A DNA stretch of 64,000 nt from JABAAW01 sp965216605. Its GTDB lineage: Bacteria > Pseudomonadota > Alphaproteobacteria > JABAAW01. This document shows positions 8,809 through 17,526 of the stretch, piece by piece. A model generated the notes under the pieces. The model made no database searches, was not told the origin of the DNA, and was given only the letters and a program-made list of their open reading frames with translations. The stretch lies in the NCBI GenBank assembly GCA_965216605.1, contig CBDCGG010000002.1:868001-932000 (forward strand), written 5' to 3'. Made by a program: the position numbers and the translations under genes. Within the stretch, counting starts at the first letter, position 1. Every line of letters starts with the position of its first letter.

Positions 8809-10078
8809 AGAGTAGCGTGTTGCTGTCCTGCTCGATAAAAACCTCTGCGGCGCGTCGGCGTGCGTTGTAGTCGCTCGCCATCACCGCGCCGTAAGCTCCC
8901 GCAAGGCACAGGGCGAGCAGATCGCCCGTTGCAACTTTCTCCAACCCTTCGTGCTCTCCGAAGGCATCGCTGCTCTCGCAGACGGGTCCGACGACCCAAG
9001 TTTTTGTCGAAGCTGTGTGCTCGGCAGAGATCTCCGCAGAGCTGTTGCCAACGACGGGCAGCAAGCGGTGGTGCGCGTCGTACAGCGCGCAGCGGAGGAA
9101 GTTGTTCATCCCCGCATCGACGATGAGGCAAGTTCTACCTGCGATATGTTTCACATCGATAACGCGCGCAAGCAGTAATCCCGCCGCCGCGGCGATCGCG
9201 CGCCCCGGCTCGCAGAGAACGCGCGTCTTCTCGTCTAGCACAGGGGCGAGCCACTTTTCGGCAGCACGCGCATACTCCAAGGGCGAGAAAGCGGGCGCGC
9301 CGCGCTCGTCGATACCGACTCCGCCGCCCAAGTCGAGCCGTCGTAAAGGCAACGACAAGGCTTGCATCTGCTTTGCCCATTCGGCAACGAAGCGAAAGGT
9401 TTGTTCAAAAAGAGCAAGATCGCAGATCTGAGAGCCGCAATGGACAGCGATGCCGTCGAAGACAATCCCTTGCCAACTTTGCTGCCACAAGCCGAGCGCC
9501 TGTTCAGGAGCGATGCCGAACTTGTCCGTCTTGCGTCCTGTAGAAATTTTATCGTGTCCCCCCGCCGCGATATCGGGCGTAAGGCGCAAGGAAACCGAAG
9601 CGAGCCTGCCTTGTTGGGATGCAACCTTACTCAAGCGTCGCAGCTCCGATTCCGATTCGACATTGATATGCAGCACGCCATGCTGCAAGGCGGCGCTAAG
9701 CTCATCATCGCTTTTGCCAACCCCCGAAAAAACGATGTTGGCGGGGGCAACGCCGCTCGCCAGCGCGCGCTGCTGCTCACCCTCGGAGACAATATCGAAG
9801 CCGCAACCCGCCCTCGTCAGCGTTTGCAGCACGCGCAAGCGATCGTTCGCCTTGACCGCGTAAGCGACTAACCCTCGCTCGCCGAAACAGCTTTGCCAAC
9901 TCTCGTGCCAGACGCGCGCCTGCTGCTCTAATATCTCCTCCGCATAGACATAGAGCGGCGTGCCGAAGCGTGCCGCCAACTTTGTCAAATCCTGCCCGAC
10001 AAAGCTCAGCGCGCCACGCTGCCGCTCAAGCCCGATAGGTAGAGATTCTGTAGCAAGGCTCGGTTGGACAACAGGCAT
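8792..10078 (-). CDS. lysA: Diaminopimelate decarboxylase
   Basis: Last step of lysine synthesis: decarboxylates meso-diaminopimelate using PLP. The 428-residue protein has the PLP-lysine segment AYAVKAND, the phosphate-binding and active-site pieces AVHCGSQI and DLGGGVGI, EPGRAI, and the substrate-contacting GPVCESSD plus AGAYGAVMASDYN near the C-terminus. The start at 10078 (MPVVQPSLA) places the family N-terminus correctly; the open frame extends upstream to 10213, but that part overlaps lptM in another frame. It is the third gene of argH-lptM-lysA. Confidence 0.94.
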   Translation of the reverse strand: MPVVQPSLATESLPIGLERQRGALSFVGQDLTKLAARFGTPLYVYAEEILEQQARVWHESWQSCFGERGLVAYAVKANDRLRVLQTLTRAGCGFDIVSEGEQQRALASGVAPANIVFSGVGKSDDELSAALQHGVLHINVESESELRRLSKVASQQGRLASVSLRLTPDIAAGGHDKISTGRKTDKFGIAPEQALGLWQQSWQGIVFDGIAVHCGSQICDLALFEQTFRFVAEWAKQMQALSLPLRRLDLGGGVGIDERGAPAFSPLEYARAAEKWLAPVLDEKTRVLCEPGRAIAAAAGLLLARVIDVKHIAGRTCLIVDAGMNNFLRCALYDAHHRLLPVVGNSSAEISAEHTASTKTWVVGPVCESSDAFGEHEGLEKVATGDLLALCLAGAYGAVMASDYNARRRAAEVFIEQDSNTLLLPDSA

Positions 10079-10115
10079 GGCGCAAAGAGTAAAAAGTCTG
10101 GAGCGAAGAGCAAAA

Positions 10116-10280
10116 TTAACGCGGAGGATAACGCGGTTTCTCGATATCCTCGGCAGGCAGAGGAGGCTTGCGCACGCCGCAGCCCGAAAGTGCGACACTC
10201 CACAGTAGGACAAGGCACAGCGTCAAAGTCAACGCGAGCAGGCAAGGATTAATCTTGCGAGCCTCAATCTTGCGAATCAT
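10116..10280 (-). CDS. lptM: Small outer-membrane lipoprotein LptM (YifL-like)
   Basis: A 54-residue protein: a short basic N-terminus, a hydrophobic stretch (CLLALTLTLCLVLLWSVA), a lipobox LSGC with the lipidated cysteine at residue 34, then GVRKPPLPAEDIEKPRYPPR. The CG..x-P-L-P pattern after the cysteine is that of LptM (CGxKGPLYxP), which assists LptD in lipopolysaccharide export. Its ATG overlaps the 3' end of argH by 17 bp, and it lies directly upstream of lysA, the usual position of this gene in proteobacteria. Motif and position together make the call good despite its size. Confidence 0.82.
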   Translation of the reverse strand: MIRKIEARKINPCLLALTLTLCLVLLWSVALSGCGVRKPPLPAEDIEKPRYPPR

Positions 10281-11721
10281 GGAAATTCTTATGGCTCTGA
10301 GTTTTTTTCAAGCGCGCGACCTGCTCGCGCACGCGCTCAGGCGCGCTTGCTCCGAAGGCGTTGCGTCTGCGGAGCGCGTTCTCGACGGTGAGGCTGTCGA
10401 GTAGCTTTTGCGAGATAGCAGGAAAGATTTTTTGCGCCTCGGCGAGCGGCATCTCTCGTAGCGTTTTGCTTCCGCACGCCTCAGCTTTTCGGACGATCTC
10501 TCCTGCGACGGCGTGCGCGCTTCGGAAAGGCATGTCCTGTTCGAAAACTAGCCAATCCGCCAAGTCGGTCGCTTCAGGAAAACCCGCCGCCGCCACCTCG
10601 TGCATGCGGGCGCGGTCGGGCGAGAGGTGAGCCACGGTCGCGGTGAGCGCGTGTAAGGCGAGCCGTGCCTGATCGAAAGAATCGAAGAGTGCCGCCTTGT
10701 CTTCCTGCAAGTCCTTCGCGTAGGCGAGCGGTAGTGCCTTGACGACCCCCAAGAGAGCGACGAGGTTGCCGCAGAGTCGCGCCGCCTTTGCGCGTGCCAA
10801 CTCTGCGCCGTCGGGGTTTTGCTTTTGCGGCATGAGGGAAGAGCCCGTGCTGGTCTTGTCGCTCAAGCGCACGAAGGCGAAGGGAGTGGAAGCCCACAAG
10901 ACGATATCCTCCGCCAAGCGCGAGAGGTGGGTGGCAAGAATCGCGGTCGCAGCGAGGAACTCAAGCACGAAATCTCTTGCCGAGACAGCGTCGAGCGAGT
11001 TCTCCATCGCGTGCGAAAAGCCCAAGGTTCGCGCCAACCTATGGCGGTCGATCGGCAAGGCGCTGCCCGCAAGCGCACCCGCGCCCAATGGCGACAAGTC
11101 GTTGCGCGCGCGTGCGTCGTTCAGTCGCGCTCGGTCGCGCGCGAGCATCGCGTGGTAGGCGAGGCAGTGGTGGGCGAAGGTCACGGGCTGCGCGCTTTGC
11201 AAGTGCGTGAAGCCGGGCATTACCCAGTCGATCGTCTTGTCCGCCTGCTGCAACAGGGCTGCTTGCAAGCTTGCGATATCTTCGTCGAGCGTATCGGTTG
11301 CTCCTTGTTGCCATAGGCGCAGATCGGTCGCAACTTGGTCGTTGCGGCTGCGTCCGATATGCAGACGCTCGCCGTCTTCGCCGATGAGCGCGCACAAGCG
11401 TGCCTCGATGTTCATGTGGATGTCTTCCAACGCATCGTCGAAGGGAAATGTTCCGTCTTGCATTTCTGCGCCGATAAGCTCCAGTCCTCGCTCGATGTTG
11501 TCCGCCTGCTGTTCGCTCAGCACCTTGCTGAGTTTTAGCTCAAATGCGTAGGCGAGCGAGCCTCGAAGGTCTTCGCGCCACATTCTCTTGTCGATGGAGA
11601 GCGATTCGTTGATCGCGCGTGTCGGCGCGTCGGGCGCGCTTTCGAAGCGTCCACCCCAAATTTTGTGAGACGGTAAAGCTTTTGGTAAAGCTTTTTTTTT
11701 GGATTCTTGTGTTTTGCGCAT
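10264..11721 (-). CDS. argH: Argininosuccinate lyase
   Basis: Final step of arginine synthesis: splits argininosuccinate into arginine and fumarate. 485 residues with the fumarase/aspartase signature GSSLMPQKQNPD, the HIGRSRNDQVATDLRLW segment and the N-terminal KIWGGRFE. The start at 11721 (MRKTQESKKK) avoids overlap with the upstream gene, whose stop is at 11747; an in-frame start at 11805 is less likely. With argJ (15.2-16.5 kb) it places two arginine genes in this part of the window. Confidence 0.95.
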   Translation of the reverse strand: MRKTQESKKKALPKALPSHKIWGGRFESAPDAPTRAINESLSIDKRMWREDLRGSLAYAFELKLSKVLSEQQADNIERGLELIGAEMQDGTFPFDDALEDIHMNIEARLCALIGEDGERLHIGRSRNDQVATDLRLWQQGATDTLDEDIASLQAALLQQADKTIDWVMPGFTHLQSAQPVTFAHHCLAYHAMLARDRARLNDARARNDLSPLGAGALAGSALPIDRHRLARTLGFSHAMENSLDAVSARDFVLEFLAATAILATHLSRLAEDIVLWASTPFAFVRLSDKTSTGSSLMPQKQNPDGAELARAKAARLCGNLVALLGVVKALPLAYAKDLQEDKAALFDSFDQARLALHALTATVAHLSPDRARMHEVAAAGFPEATDLADWLVFEQDMPFRSAHAVAGEIVRKAEACGSKTLREMPLAEAQKIFPAISQKLLDSLTVENALRRRNAFGASAPERVREQVARLKKTQSHKNFHDSQD

Positions 11722-11746
11722 GCGCGCGTCGTCGCCCTTCACAAAG

Positions 11747-13360
11747 TTAGAGGAAGCGTGCGCGCACGCCTTCCAAGGCGAGGGTAGGGACGAGGGGCGT
11801 GCCATCTAGGCGGACATACACGCTAATGGATGCGCCGCTTCTAGCGGGTTCAGGGGCAAAGAATTTAAAGCGCACGCGATTGTTGTCGTCGAGGACGAGG
11901 TCGCCCAGATTTTGACGCAGGTCTTCGTAATCCAGCGTCAGTTCCCGATCGTTACCGTAGCTTTGGTTGTAGCCTTGTTGGGTGGCTTTGATGATCAAAT
12001 CGCCGCTTTGCAGGGCTTCCAAAATGTTCAAAGTGGCAGGGTTGGCAAAGGTCGCGTCTTGGAAGTTGAGTTCTAGCTCGCTGAAGCCGCCGTTACTTTC
12101 GATGGGCAGAGAAATATCGTAACGCTCGTATTCCTCGCTGCCTAGCCTTTCCTGGGTCGCGGTGGGAGGCGAGTCGGGTGCGGAGGTCGTCAAGGCGACG
12201 GTTTGAATATTGCCGCGCGTTGCCTTATCGTCGAGCACGGCTTGGCTGCCATCGGGATGGCGGAAGGCAATCGCCGAGAGGTAGTCGATTTGCTCATCGT
12301 TGCCCGTCGTAGGGGGAGTGTATTGGAGCCTTTGATATTCTTCGTAAGTGAAGGTGTGGCGAAGCAGCGTCCCTGCCGTTGTGCGGCTAGGCAAGATATT
12401 GCCGTCCAACACCAGCGTGCCTGTCGGAGATCGATGACTTTCGATTTCGAAGTTCGGGTTGTTTTGCCTTTGTGATTCGACAAAGGCGGGATCCAGGTTC
12501 AGACTTCTGCCTTGCAAAGTGACTTGCACATGCGTCGGCACGCCTGCGGCGTCTCGGTTCTGTTGTGCTTCTACTTGCTCGTCGGTAAGCCCTAGTTCGT
12601 TTTGTTTCTCTGCTATCTGCGCGGGGGTCGTCAAGCCGATGAAGGAGGAGGGGCTGCGAAGGCGTAGCAGATCGTCCAAGACAATAGCGTCCGGTGTGGC
12701 GGAGTCCAAGTCCGCATGGGCAAGCCTGCGCGACAGGCGGAAGTCGAGCGAGCCGTCCAGTTTCGTGTCCGCCAGCCTTGGCGGCAAGAGATCAGCTACG
12801 CGCGGGCGTTGGCTTGTGTCGGGCAGCTGCCCTTCTTGCACGGCAGCAGCAAGCCTGCTTCGGGCAGCTTCTAGCCTTGCGTTGTTGTGCGCTTGCAACT
12901 CTTCCAGCCGCCGCTTGTCACCTACGGGATCGTAGCTGCTGTAGCGATAGCGCGCTCGCTCTTGGGCTTGCGGAGCATTCGCCAAAAGCCGAGCAACGCG
13001 CTCTTCCGAAGAGACGGGGTTGAAGGCAGAGGGAAGAAACTCATTCCTCTCGATACGATCTTGGATTTGGTCGATCAGCAGTGTGTAGGCAGAGTCTTTG
13101 TTCTTCTGCACTTCCGCAAAAAGACCACGCGTTACTAAGGGATCGGGGGCAGTGCCGCCGCCCGACAAAAGGTTGCCGCCCAGCAGACGCTTTCCTTTGA
13201 AGAAAGTCAGCGCATTTTGCGAGGTTGCGTTCTGCTGTAACAAGCGTGCAGAGCGCGCGCGTTGAGCCTGCTCGGCTGATGAAGAGCTGGGATATTGCGG
13301 AGAAACAATATCGCGGGGCGCGGTCAGCCCTTTTACGGCGGTGAAAATATCGTTTGCCAT
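11747..13360 (-). CDS. Hypothetical protein, 537 residues
   Basis: I do not recognise this protein. It begins MANDIFTAVKGL with no signal peptide. The N-terminal half is rich in Gln, Arg and Ala and probably helical (EELQAHNNARLEAARSRLAA). The C-terminal half looks beta-rich and ends in two strand-like segments (RVRFKFFAPEPARSGASIS; GVRARFL). There is no membrane segment, nucleotide-binding motif or cysteine cluster. Start 13360 follows AGAGGA; the frame remains open to 13513. It may share a transcript with argH, 25 bp downstream. Possibly a secreted or appendage-associated structural protein, but that is only a guess from composition. Confidence 0.6.
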   Translation of the reverse strand: MANDIFTAVKGLTAPRDIVSPQYPSSSSAEQAQRARSARLLQQNATSQNALTFFKGKRLLGGNLLSGGGTAPDPLVTRGLFAEVQKNKDSAYTLLIDQIQDRIERNEFLPSAFNPVSSEERVARLLANAPQAQERARYRYSSYDPVGDKRRLEELQAHNNARLEAARSRLAAAVQEGQLPDTSQRPRVADLLPPRLADTKLDGSLDFRLSRRLAHADLDSATPDAIVLDDLLRLRSPSSFIGLTTPAQIAEKQNELGLTDEQVEAQQNRDAAGVPTHVQVTLQGRSLNLDPAFVESQRQNNPNFEIESHRSPTGTLVLDGNILPSRTTAGTLLRHTFTYEEYQRLQYTPPTTGNDEQIDYLSAIAFRHPDGSQAVLDDKATRGNIQTVALTTSAPDSPPTATQERLGSEEYERYDISLPIESNGGFSELELNFQDATFANPATLNILEALQSGDLIIKATQQGYNQSYGNDRELTLDYEDLRQNLGDLVLDDNNRVRFKFFAPEPARSGASISVYVRLDGTPLVPTLALEGVRARFL

Positions 13361-13602
13361 CGAGTTGCGATCCTCTCGTATTGAGTCTCTTTTTGCTTCG
13401 ACTTTTTCGAGTCTTTTGCTTTGTTGCCAAAATCTGCTCTGCCTTCTGCCGAGTTGATTTTGCTCTCTGTTCGTTCCTTGCACTTTCTGTGCCGTAAGAG
13501 CGAACAACCTCATCCTAGCCTAAGGGCTTGCGAGAAGTCAAGAAAAAAAGAATTTCTGTCGTAGCAAAGCCCTCGTGGGATTTGTCTGCGAGCAAATTTT
13601 TA

Positions 13603-13923
13603 TTATGTGTAGCGGCTGTAGATGCGTTCGATTTTTTTTGCGAGGGCGAAGTCTTGCTCGGTGATGCGTTTCTCGCTGTGTGTGGAGAGGGAGATGGAGA
13701 CCTTATTGTAGCTGTTTTGCCAGTCGGGGTGGTGGTTTGCGCGTTCGGCTTCGAGGGCGACTTCGGTCATGAAGGCGAAGGCTTGGCGGAAGGTTTTGAA
13801 ATGCAACTCACGCGACAGGGCGGGACGGGTTGCGTCTTCGCTCCACGCTACAAGTTCTGCGGGCAGCTCTGCGGGCAGATTTGCGGAGAGTGCTGATGGC
13901 AAGGAAGAAGAGGAAGGGGGCAT
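13603..13923 (-). CDS. phhB: Pterin-4a-carbinolamine dehydratase
   Basis: Dehydrates 4a-hydroxytetrahydrobiopterin, recycling the pterin cofactor of aromatic amino-acid hydroxylases. The 106-residue length is normal. The active-site segment AERANHHPDWQNSYNKVSI has the expected histidines, followed by LSTHSEKRITEQDFALAKKI. The N-terminus is serine/proline-rich. The ribosome binding site pairs with codons 2-5 (see 13910-13944). No phenylalanine hydroxylase gene lies in this window. Confidence 0.9.
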   Translation of the reverse strand: MPPSSSSLPSALSANLPAELPAELVAWSEDATRPALSRELHFKTFRQAFAFMTEVALEAERANHHPDWQNSYNKVSISLSTHSEKRITEQDFALAKKIERIYSRYT

Positions 13924-13944
13924 CGGCGGATGTCCCCCTTCCTC
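13910..13944 (-). promoter_or_regulatory. Hairpin enclosing the phhB ribosome site and start codon
   Basis: On the coding (minus) strand the ribosome site GAGGAAGGGGG (13944-13934) can pair perfectly over 11 bp with CCCCCTTCCTC (13920-13910), which is codons 2-5 of phhB. The 13-base loop ends with the ATG. In this fold the ribosome site is hidden, so translation should depend on unfolding. It could also act as a weak terminator for the upstream Bax-inhibitor gene, but no U tail follows. Confidence 0.6.
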
Positions 13945-13964
13945 TGTCTCGTAGTAAATATTTG

Positions 13965-14684
13965 TTATTCGCCTTTGAGAATCATGATGATGCGCAAGAC
14001 ATAGAAGAAGATCGTCACGAAGGTGGCGTAGAGACCTAGTGCGCCCAAGATGGCTTTGGCGCGTGAGACCTTTGGGCTATCCGAGGGGTCGTAGGTATCT
14101 TTCACCATTTGTGTTTGATAGGCGGTCATGGCGGAGACGATCAGAACCATACCGACGGACAGGAAGAGATCGATCGGCGTGCTTTTGATGAAGAAGACAT
14201 TCACGAGGATTGCCAAGAACAGTCCTATGCTTGCCATAAAGAGGAACTTGCCCCAGGGAGCGAGGTCTCGTTTTGTTGTGTAGCCGTAGAAGCTCAGCGA
14301 GGCGAAGATGGTGGAGGTAATGAAGAAGGCTCGTGCTACATCGGCGTTGGTGCTGGCGTAGATCAGCGGTGTGATGAGGAGTGCTAGTCCTGCGGCGTAG
14401 CTCCAAAAGACGAGATGCGCTGTACCTAGGGATTTTGTCAGGATCAGCTTTGGTGCCATCCACCCTAGTCCGAGAACGCCTATGAAGACGACCCATTTTA
14501 GGGCTGAGCCGAAGATGGCGAACATCAACGCTTCGTTGGAGGCGACATAGTAGCAGACGACGCCTGTGAAGCCGATAGCGAGAGCCATCAGATTGTAGAC
14601 GCTGAGCATGTAGGCTCGCAGACCTGCGTCGACGGAGGCGGCGGTACCTTGCCATACATTCTGGCGTGTTTGGGGATCGGACAT
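13965..14684 (-). CDS. Bax inhibitor-1 / YccA family membrane protein
   Basis: 239-residue inner-membrane protein with seven hydrophobic segments, for example LMALAIGFTGVVCYYVAS, WVVFIGVLGLGWMAPKLIL and ATFVTIFFYVLRIIMIL. The pattern and length fit the BI-1/YccA (TMBIM) family, in which bacterial members act as pH-sensitive calcium leak channels or modulate FtsH proteolysis; which of these applies cannot be told here. The N-terminus before the first segment is short and polar, as usual. A strong conserved feature is the acidic end near the C-terminal helices. Confidence 0.88.
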   Translation of the reverse strand: MSDPQTRQNVWQGTAASVDAGLRAYMLSVYNLMALAIGFTGVVCYYVASNEALMFAIFGSALKWVVFIGVLGLGWMAPKLILTKSLGTAHLVFWSYAAGLALLITPLIYASTNADVARAFFITSTIFASLSFYGYTTKRDLAPWGKFLFMASIGLFLAILVNVFFIKSTPIDLFLSVGMVLIVSAMTAYQTQMVKDTYDPSDSPKVSRAKAILGALGLYATFVTIFFYVLRIIMILKGE

Positions 14685-14802
14685 GGGGGTTCCTCAGTAG
14701 GGGTGGGAGGGTTCTGTTGGCAGGATAGGTTTTTTTGGGCGGCTTGGCAAGGGGATTGTTGGGCGGGGCACTTGTGTGCGTTTCTGCCTTTGCCTGCGCT
14801 CT

Positions 14803-15231
14803 TTAAAGCCAATCCTGCAACTGCGCAATCAAAAATCGATCCGCAGGCAAAGTCAGAAAATTTGATAAATCGCTCGCCATAACCCAACGCAATTCCTGCC
14901 CCTCACACCCCCGCACCTCCCCACGCCAAATCCGACACACATACAAAGGCATCAAAAGATGAAAGTCCGCATAAGCATGGCTAGTGAAACAAAAAGGCGC
15001 AAGGCAAGAGTCCTCCGTCTCAATGCCAATCTCCTCCCTAAGCTCACGCCGCAAGGCAAACTCAGGCGTCTCTCCCGCCTCAACCTTGCCGCCAGGAAAC
15101 TCCCAGTAGTCAGGCATGCTCTTCCCCTCAGGACGCCGCGAAAGCAATACACGGTTGTCTCGATCAATCAACGCACAAGCAACAACAAGAGTCAGAGGCT
15201 TCCGTAAAATCTTGGGCAATTTCTTCGACAA
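14803..15231 (-). CDS. mutT: 8-oxo-dGTP diphosphatase (MutT, Nudix)
   Basis: 142-residue Nudix hydrolase that removes oxidised GTP/dGTP from the nucleotide pool. The Nudix box GGKVEAGETPEFALRRELRE followed by EIG is intact, and EFPGG precedes it as in MutT. The start is TTG at 15231, with GAGGGGG upstream. It lies 13 bp after argJ, an arrangement common in alphaproteobacteria. Confidence 0.92.
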   Translation of the reverse strand: MSKKLPKILRKPLTLVVACALIDRDNRVLLSRRPEGKSMPDYWEFPGGKVEAGETPEFALRRELREEIGIETEDSCLAPFCFTSHAYADFHLLMPLYVCRIWRGEVRGCEGQELRWVMASDLSNFLTLPADRFLIAQLQDWL

Positions 15232-15244
15232 CCGAAGAACCCCC

Positions 15245-16519
15245 TCAACTGCGATAGTCGCCGTTGATACGCAAATACTCGTGCGTCAAGTCGCAACCCC
15301 AAGTCTCAACAGGAGCAGACGCACCCGCCGCCAAGTCGATCGTGATCGTGATGCGCTCCCCTTGTATCGCGCGCGCAAGTGCCTCCGTCGAAGCAGGGGT
15401 TGGCTCTACGGGCTCTCCCTTGTCGAAGACAACATGCTCGGCGCGCTCTCCGAAAGCGATCGAAGCCTTGTCCCATCGCACAGGTACGCCCGTCTTGCCC
15501 ACCGCCATGGCAATGCGTCCCCAGTTTGCATCGCCATAAGCAAGAGCAACCTTCACCAACGGCGAGGACAAAACAGCAAGCCCAACCTCTCGCCCCTCCT
15601 GCTCGCTGCGCGCGCCCCTCGTCCAAAGCGTGATGAACTTTCCGATACCCTCGCCGTCCATCGCAATCTGTCGCGCGAGCGAGCGCAACACACGCGCAAA
15701 GGCAGTCGTGAAAGCCTCCGCGTGGCGATCGTCAAGCGCAACGATAGGTTTATGCTCCTGCACGCCGCTCGCAATAGCGAACACCGTGTCGTTCGTAGAC
15801 ATGTCGCCATCGACGCTGACGGCGTTGAAAGTGCTTGCCGTCGCCGTTCGCAACAGCTCCCGCAACAAAGGCGCAGGAAGAGCGGCATCCGTTGCAACTA
15901 GCCCAAGCATCGTCGCCATGTTGGGCGCGATCATGCCCGCTCCCTTCGCGATACCCGCAATGACAATCGGCACGCCGTCGATCTCAAGCGTCTCGCTCGC
16001 GCCTTTCGGAAAAGAATCCGTCGTCGAGAAAGCACGCGCCGCCCGCTGCCAGTCGCAAGCAGGCGAGGCAAGCAAGCTAGGCAGAGCCGCCTCGATCTTC
16101 GCGCTGTCTGGAGGCTCGCCGATCACGCCCGTCGAGGCAAGCAGAACCCGCTCCCTCTCGATCCCCATCAAGGTCGCTAGCCCGTCGCGCGTTCGCACAA
16201 CGACCTTCTCGCCCTCAGCTCCCGTGAGCGCGTTCGCCTGTCCCGCGTTGATCAAAATGGCGCGCGTTTGCGTCGTCTTCTCCAAGGCGCGCCGCGACCA
16301 CAGCACAGGCGCGGCAGCAGCAGTAGAGGGTGTGAATACGCCCGCGCAAACACTACCCGTCGCACACGAGACAAGTAGCAAGTCATCTCTGCCTTCGTAG
16401 CGCGCTCCGCAGGCGCAAGCGCGCGTCTCGACACCCGCAACGCGCGGCAGCGTAGGGAAGACGCTCGGCGCAAAAGGAGAGCGCGCAATGCCGCCGTGCG
16501 CGGAAGGAGAATCAGGCAT
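15245..16519 (-). CDS. argJ: Bifunctional glutamate N-acetyltransferase / ornithine acetyltransferase
   Basis: Recycles the acetyl group from N-acetylornithine to glutamate in arginine synthesis. 424 residues. The self-cleavage site is visible in MIAPNMATMLGLVATD; cleavage before Thr203 would give alpha and beta chains, and that threonine is the nucleophile. Other family pieces are NAGQANALTG, STGVIGEPP and SVDGDMSTNDTV. It is first gene of the argJ-mutT pair and divergent from the aldolase gene. Confidence 0.95.
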   Translation of the reverse strand: MPDSPSAHGGIARSPFAPSVFPTLPRVAGVETRACACGARYEGRDDLLLVSCATGSVCAGVFTPSTAAAAPVLWSRRALEKTTQTRAILINAGQANALTGAEGEKVVVRTRDGLATLMGIERERVLLASTGVIGEPPDSAKIEAALPSLLASPACDWQRAARAFSTTDSFPKGASETLEIDGVPIVIAGIAKGAGMIAPNMATMLGLVATDAALPAPLLRELLRTATASTFNAVSVDGDMSTNDTVFAIASGVQEHKPIVALDDRHAEAFTTAFARVLRSLARQIAMDGEGIGKFITLWTRGARSEQEGREVGLAVLSSPLVKVALAYGDANWGRIAMAVGKTGVPVRWDKASIAFGERAEHVVFDKGEPVEPTPASTEALARAIQGERITITIDLAAGASAPVETWGCDLTHEYLRINGDYRS

Positions 16520-16572
16520 AAGGGAAAGTTCGCGTTGAAAATTTTGCGCGTATAGGCTATGAAGCAGAGAGG

Positions 16573-17496
16573 ATGGCGCACTTTACCGACGAAATCAAAA
16601 GCATTCTCGGTTTCTACGAATCCGACTCCGTAGGCGTACGCACCAACCTCGCACGCCTGCTGACGCACGGCAAGCTGGCGGGTAGCGGCAAGCTGGTGAT
16701 CTTGCCGGTAGACCAAGGATTCGAGCATGGTCCCGCGCGTAGCTTCGCCGTCAATCCCGATGCCTACGACCCCGCCTACCTCTACCAACTTGCAATCGAT
16801 GCGGGCTTGAACGCGCTCGCAGCACCCCTGGGATTGCTGGAAAGTGCCGCCGAGCGTTACATCGCACAAGTGCCGACGATCCTGAAGGTCAACTCGGCAA
16901 ACGCGCTCGCCACAAACAAAGACCAAGCCGTGACGGCTTCCGTCGAAGACGCGCTACGATTGGGATGCGTCGCCATAGGATTCACTATCTACCCCGCCGC
17001 CGACCAGCAGTTCGCCATGATGGAAGAGTTGCGCGAAATCGCAAGACACGCAAAATCGGTCGGGCTCGCCGTCGTCGTCTGGTCATATCCGCGCGGAGGC
17101 ATGCTCGACAAAGAAGGCGAGACCGCACTCGACATCACCGCATACGCAGCCCACATGGCTTGCTTGCTCGGCGCGCACATCGTAAAGGTCAAGCCGCCCA
17201 GCGATCACCTCTTCCTGCCTGAAGCGAAAGCGGTCTACGAAAAGCAGAACATCGAACGCGATACGCTGACCGCACGCATACGCCACATCGTGCAAAGCTG
17301 TTTCAACGGCAGAAGGCTCGTCGTCTTCTCAGGCGGCGGCGCGAAGAGCGACGAAGAGCTCTTGGCGGAAGTGCGCGAGCTCAAAAACGGCGGAGCAAGT
17401 GGATCGATCATCGGACGCAACGCCTTTCAAAGACCTCGCAAGGATGCGCTAGCCCTGCTCGATCGTATCGTTGCAATCTATCAGGGAAAAGAATGA
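16573..17496 (+). CDS. fbaB: Class I fructose-bisphosphate aldolase (DhnA/FbaB type)
   Basis: Interconverts fructose-1,6-bisphosphate with dihydroxyacetone phosphate and glyceraldehyde-3-phosphate. 307 residues of the archaeal-type class I family, which uses a Schiff-base lysine: the HIVKVKPPSDH segment at about residue 205 contains it. LPVDQGFEHGP near residue 47 and VVFSGGGAKSDEELL near residue 255 are the phosphate-binding parts. An AGAGAGG sits unusually close to the ATG. The RND operon follows after 30 bp and may be co-transcribed. Confidence 0.92.
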   Translation: MAHFTDEIKSILGFYESDSVGVRTNLARLLTHGKLAGSGKLVILPVDQGFEHGPARSFAVNPDAYDPAYLYQLAIDAGLNALAAPLGLLESAAERYIAQVPTILKVNSANALATNKDQAVTASVEDALRLGCVAIGFTIYPAADQQFAMMEELREIARHAKSVGLAVVVWSYPRGGMLDKEGETALDITAYAAHMACLLGAHIVKVKPPSDHLFLPEAKAVYEKQNIERDTLTARIRHIVQSCFNGRRLVVFSGGGAKSDEELLAEVRELKNGGASGSIIGRNAFQRPRKDALALLDRIVAIYQGKE

Positions 17497-17526
17497 CACA
17501 AGAAATTACGACAAAGGAATAGAACC

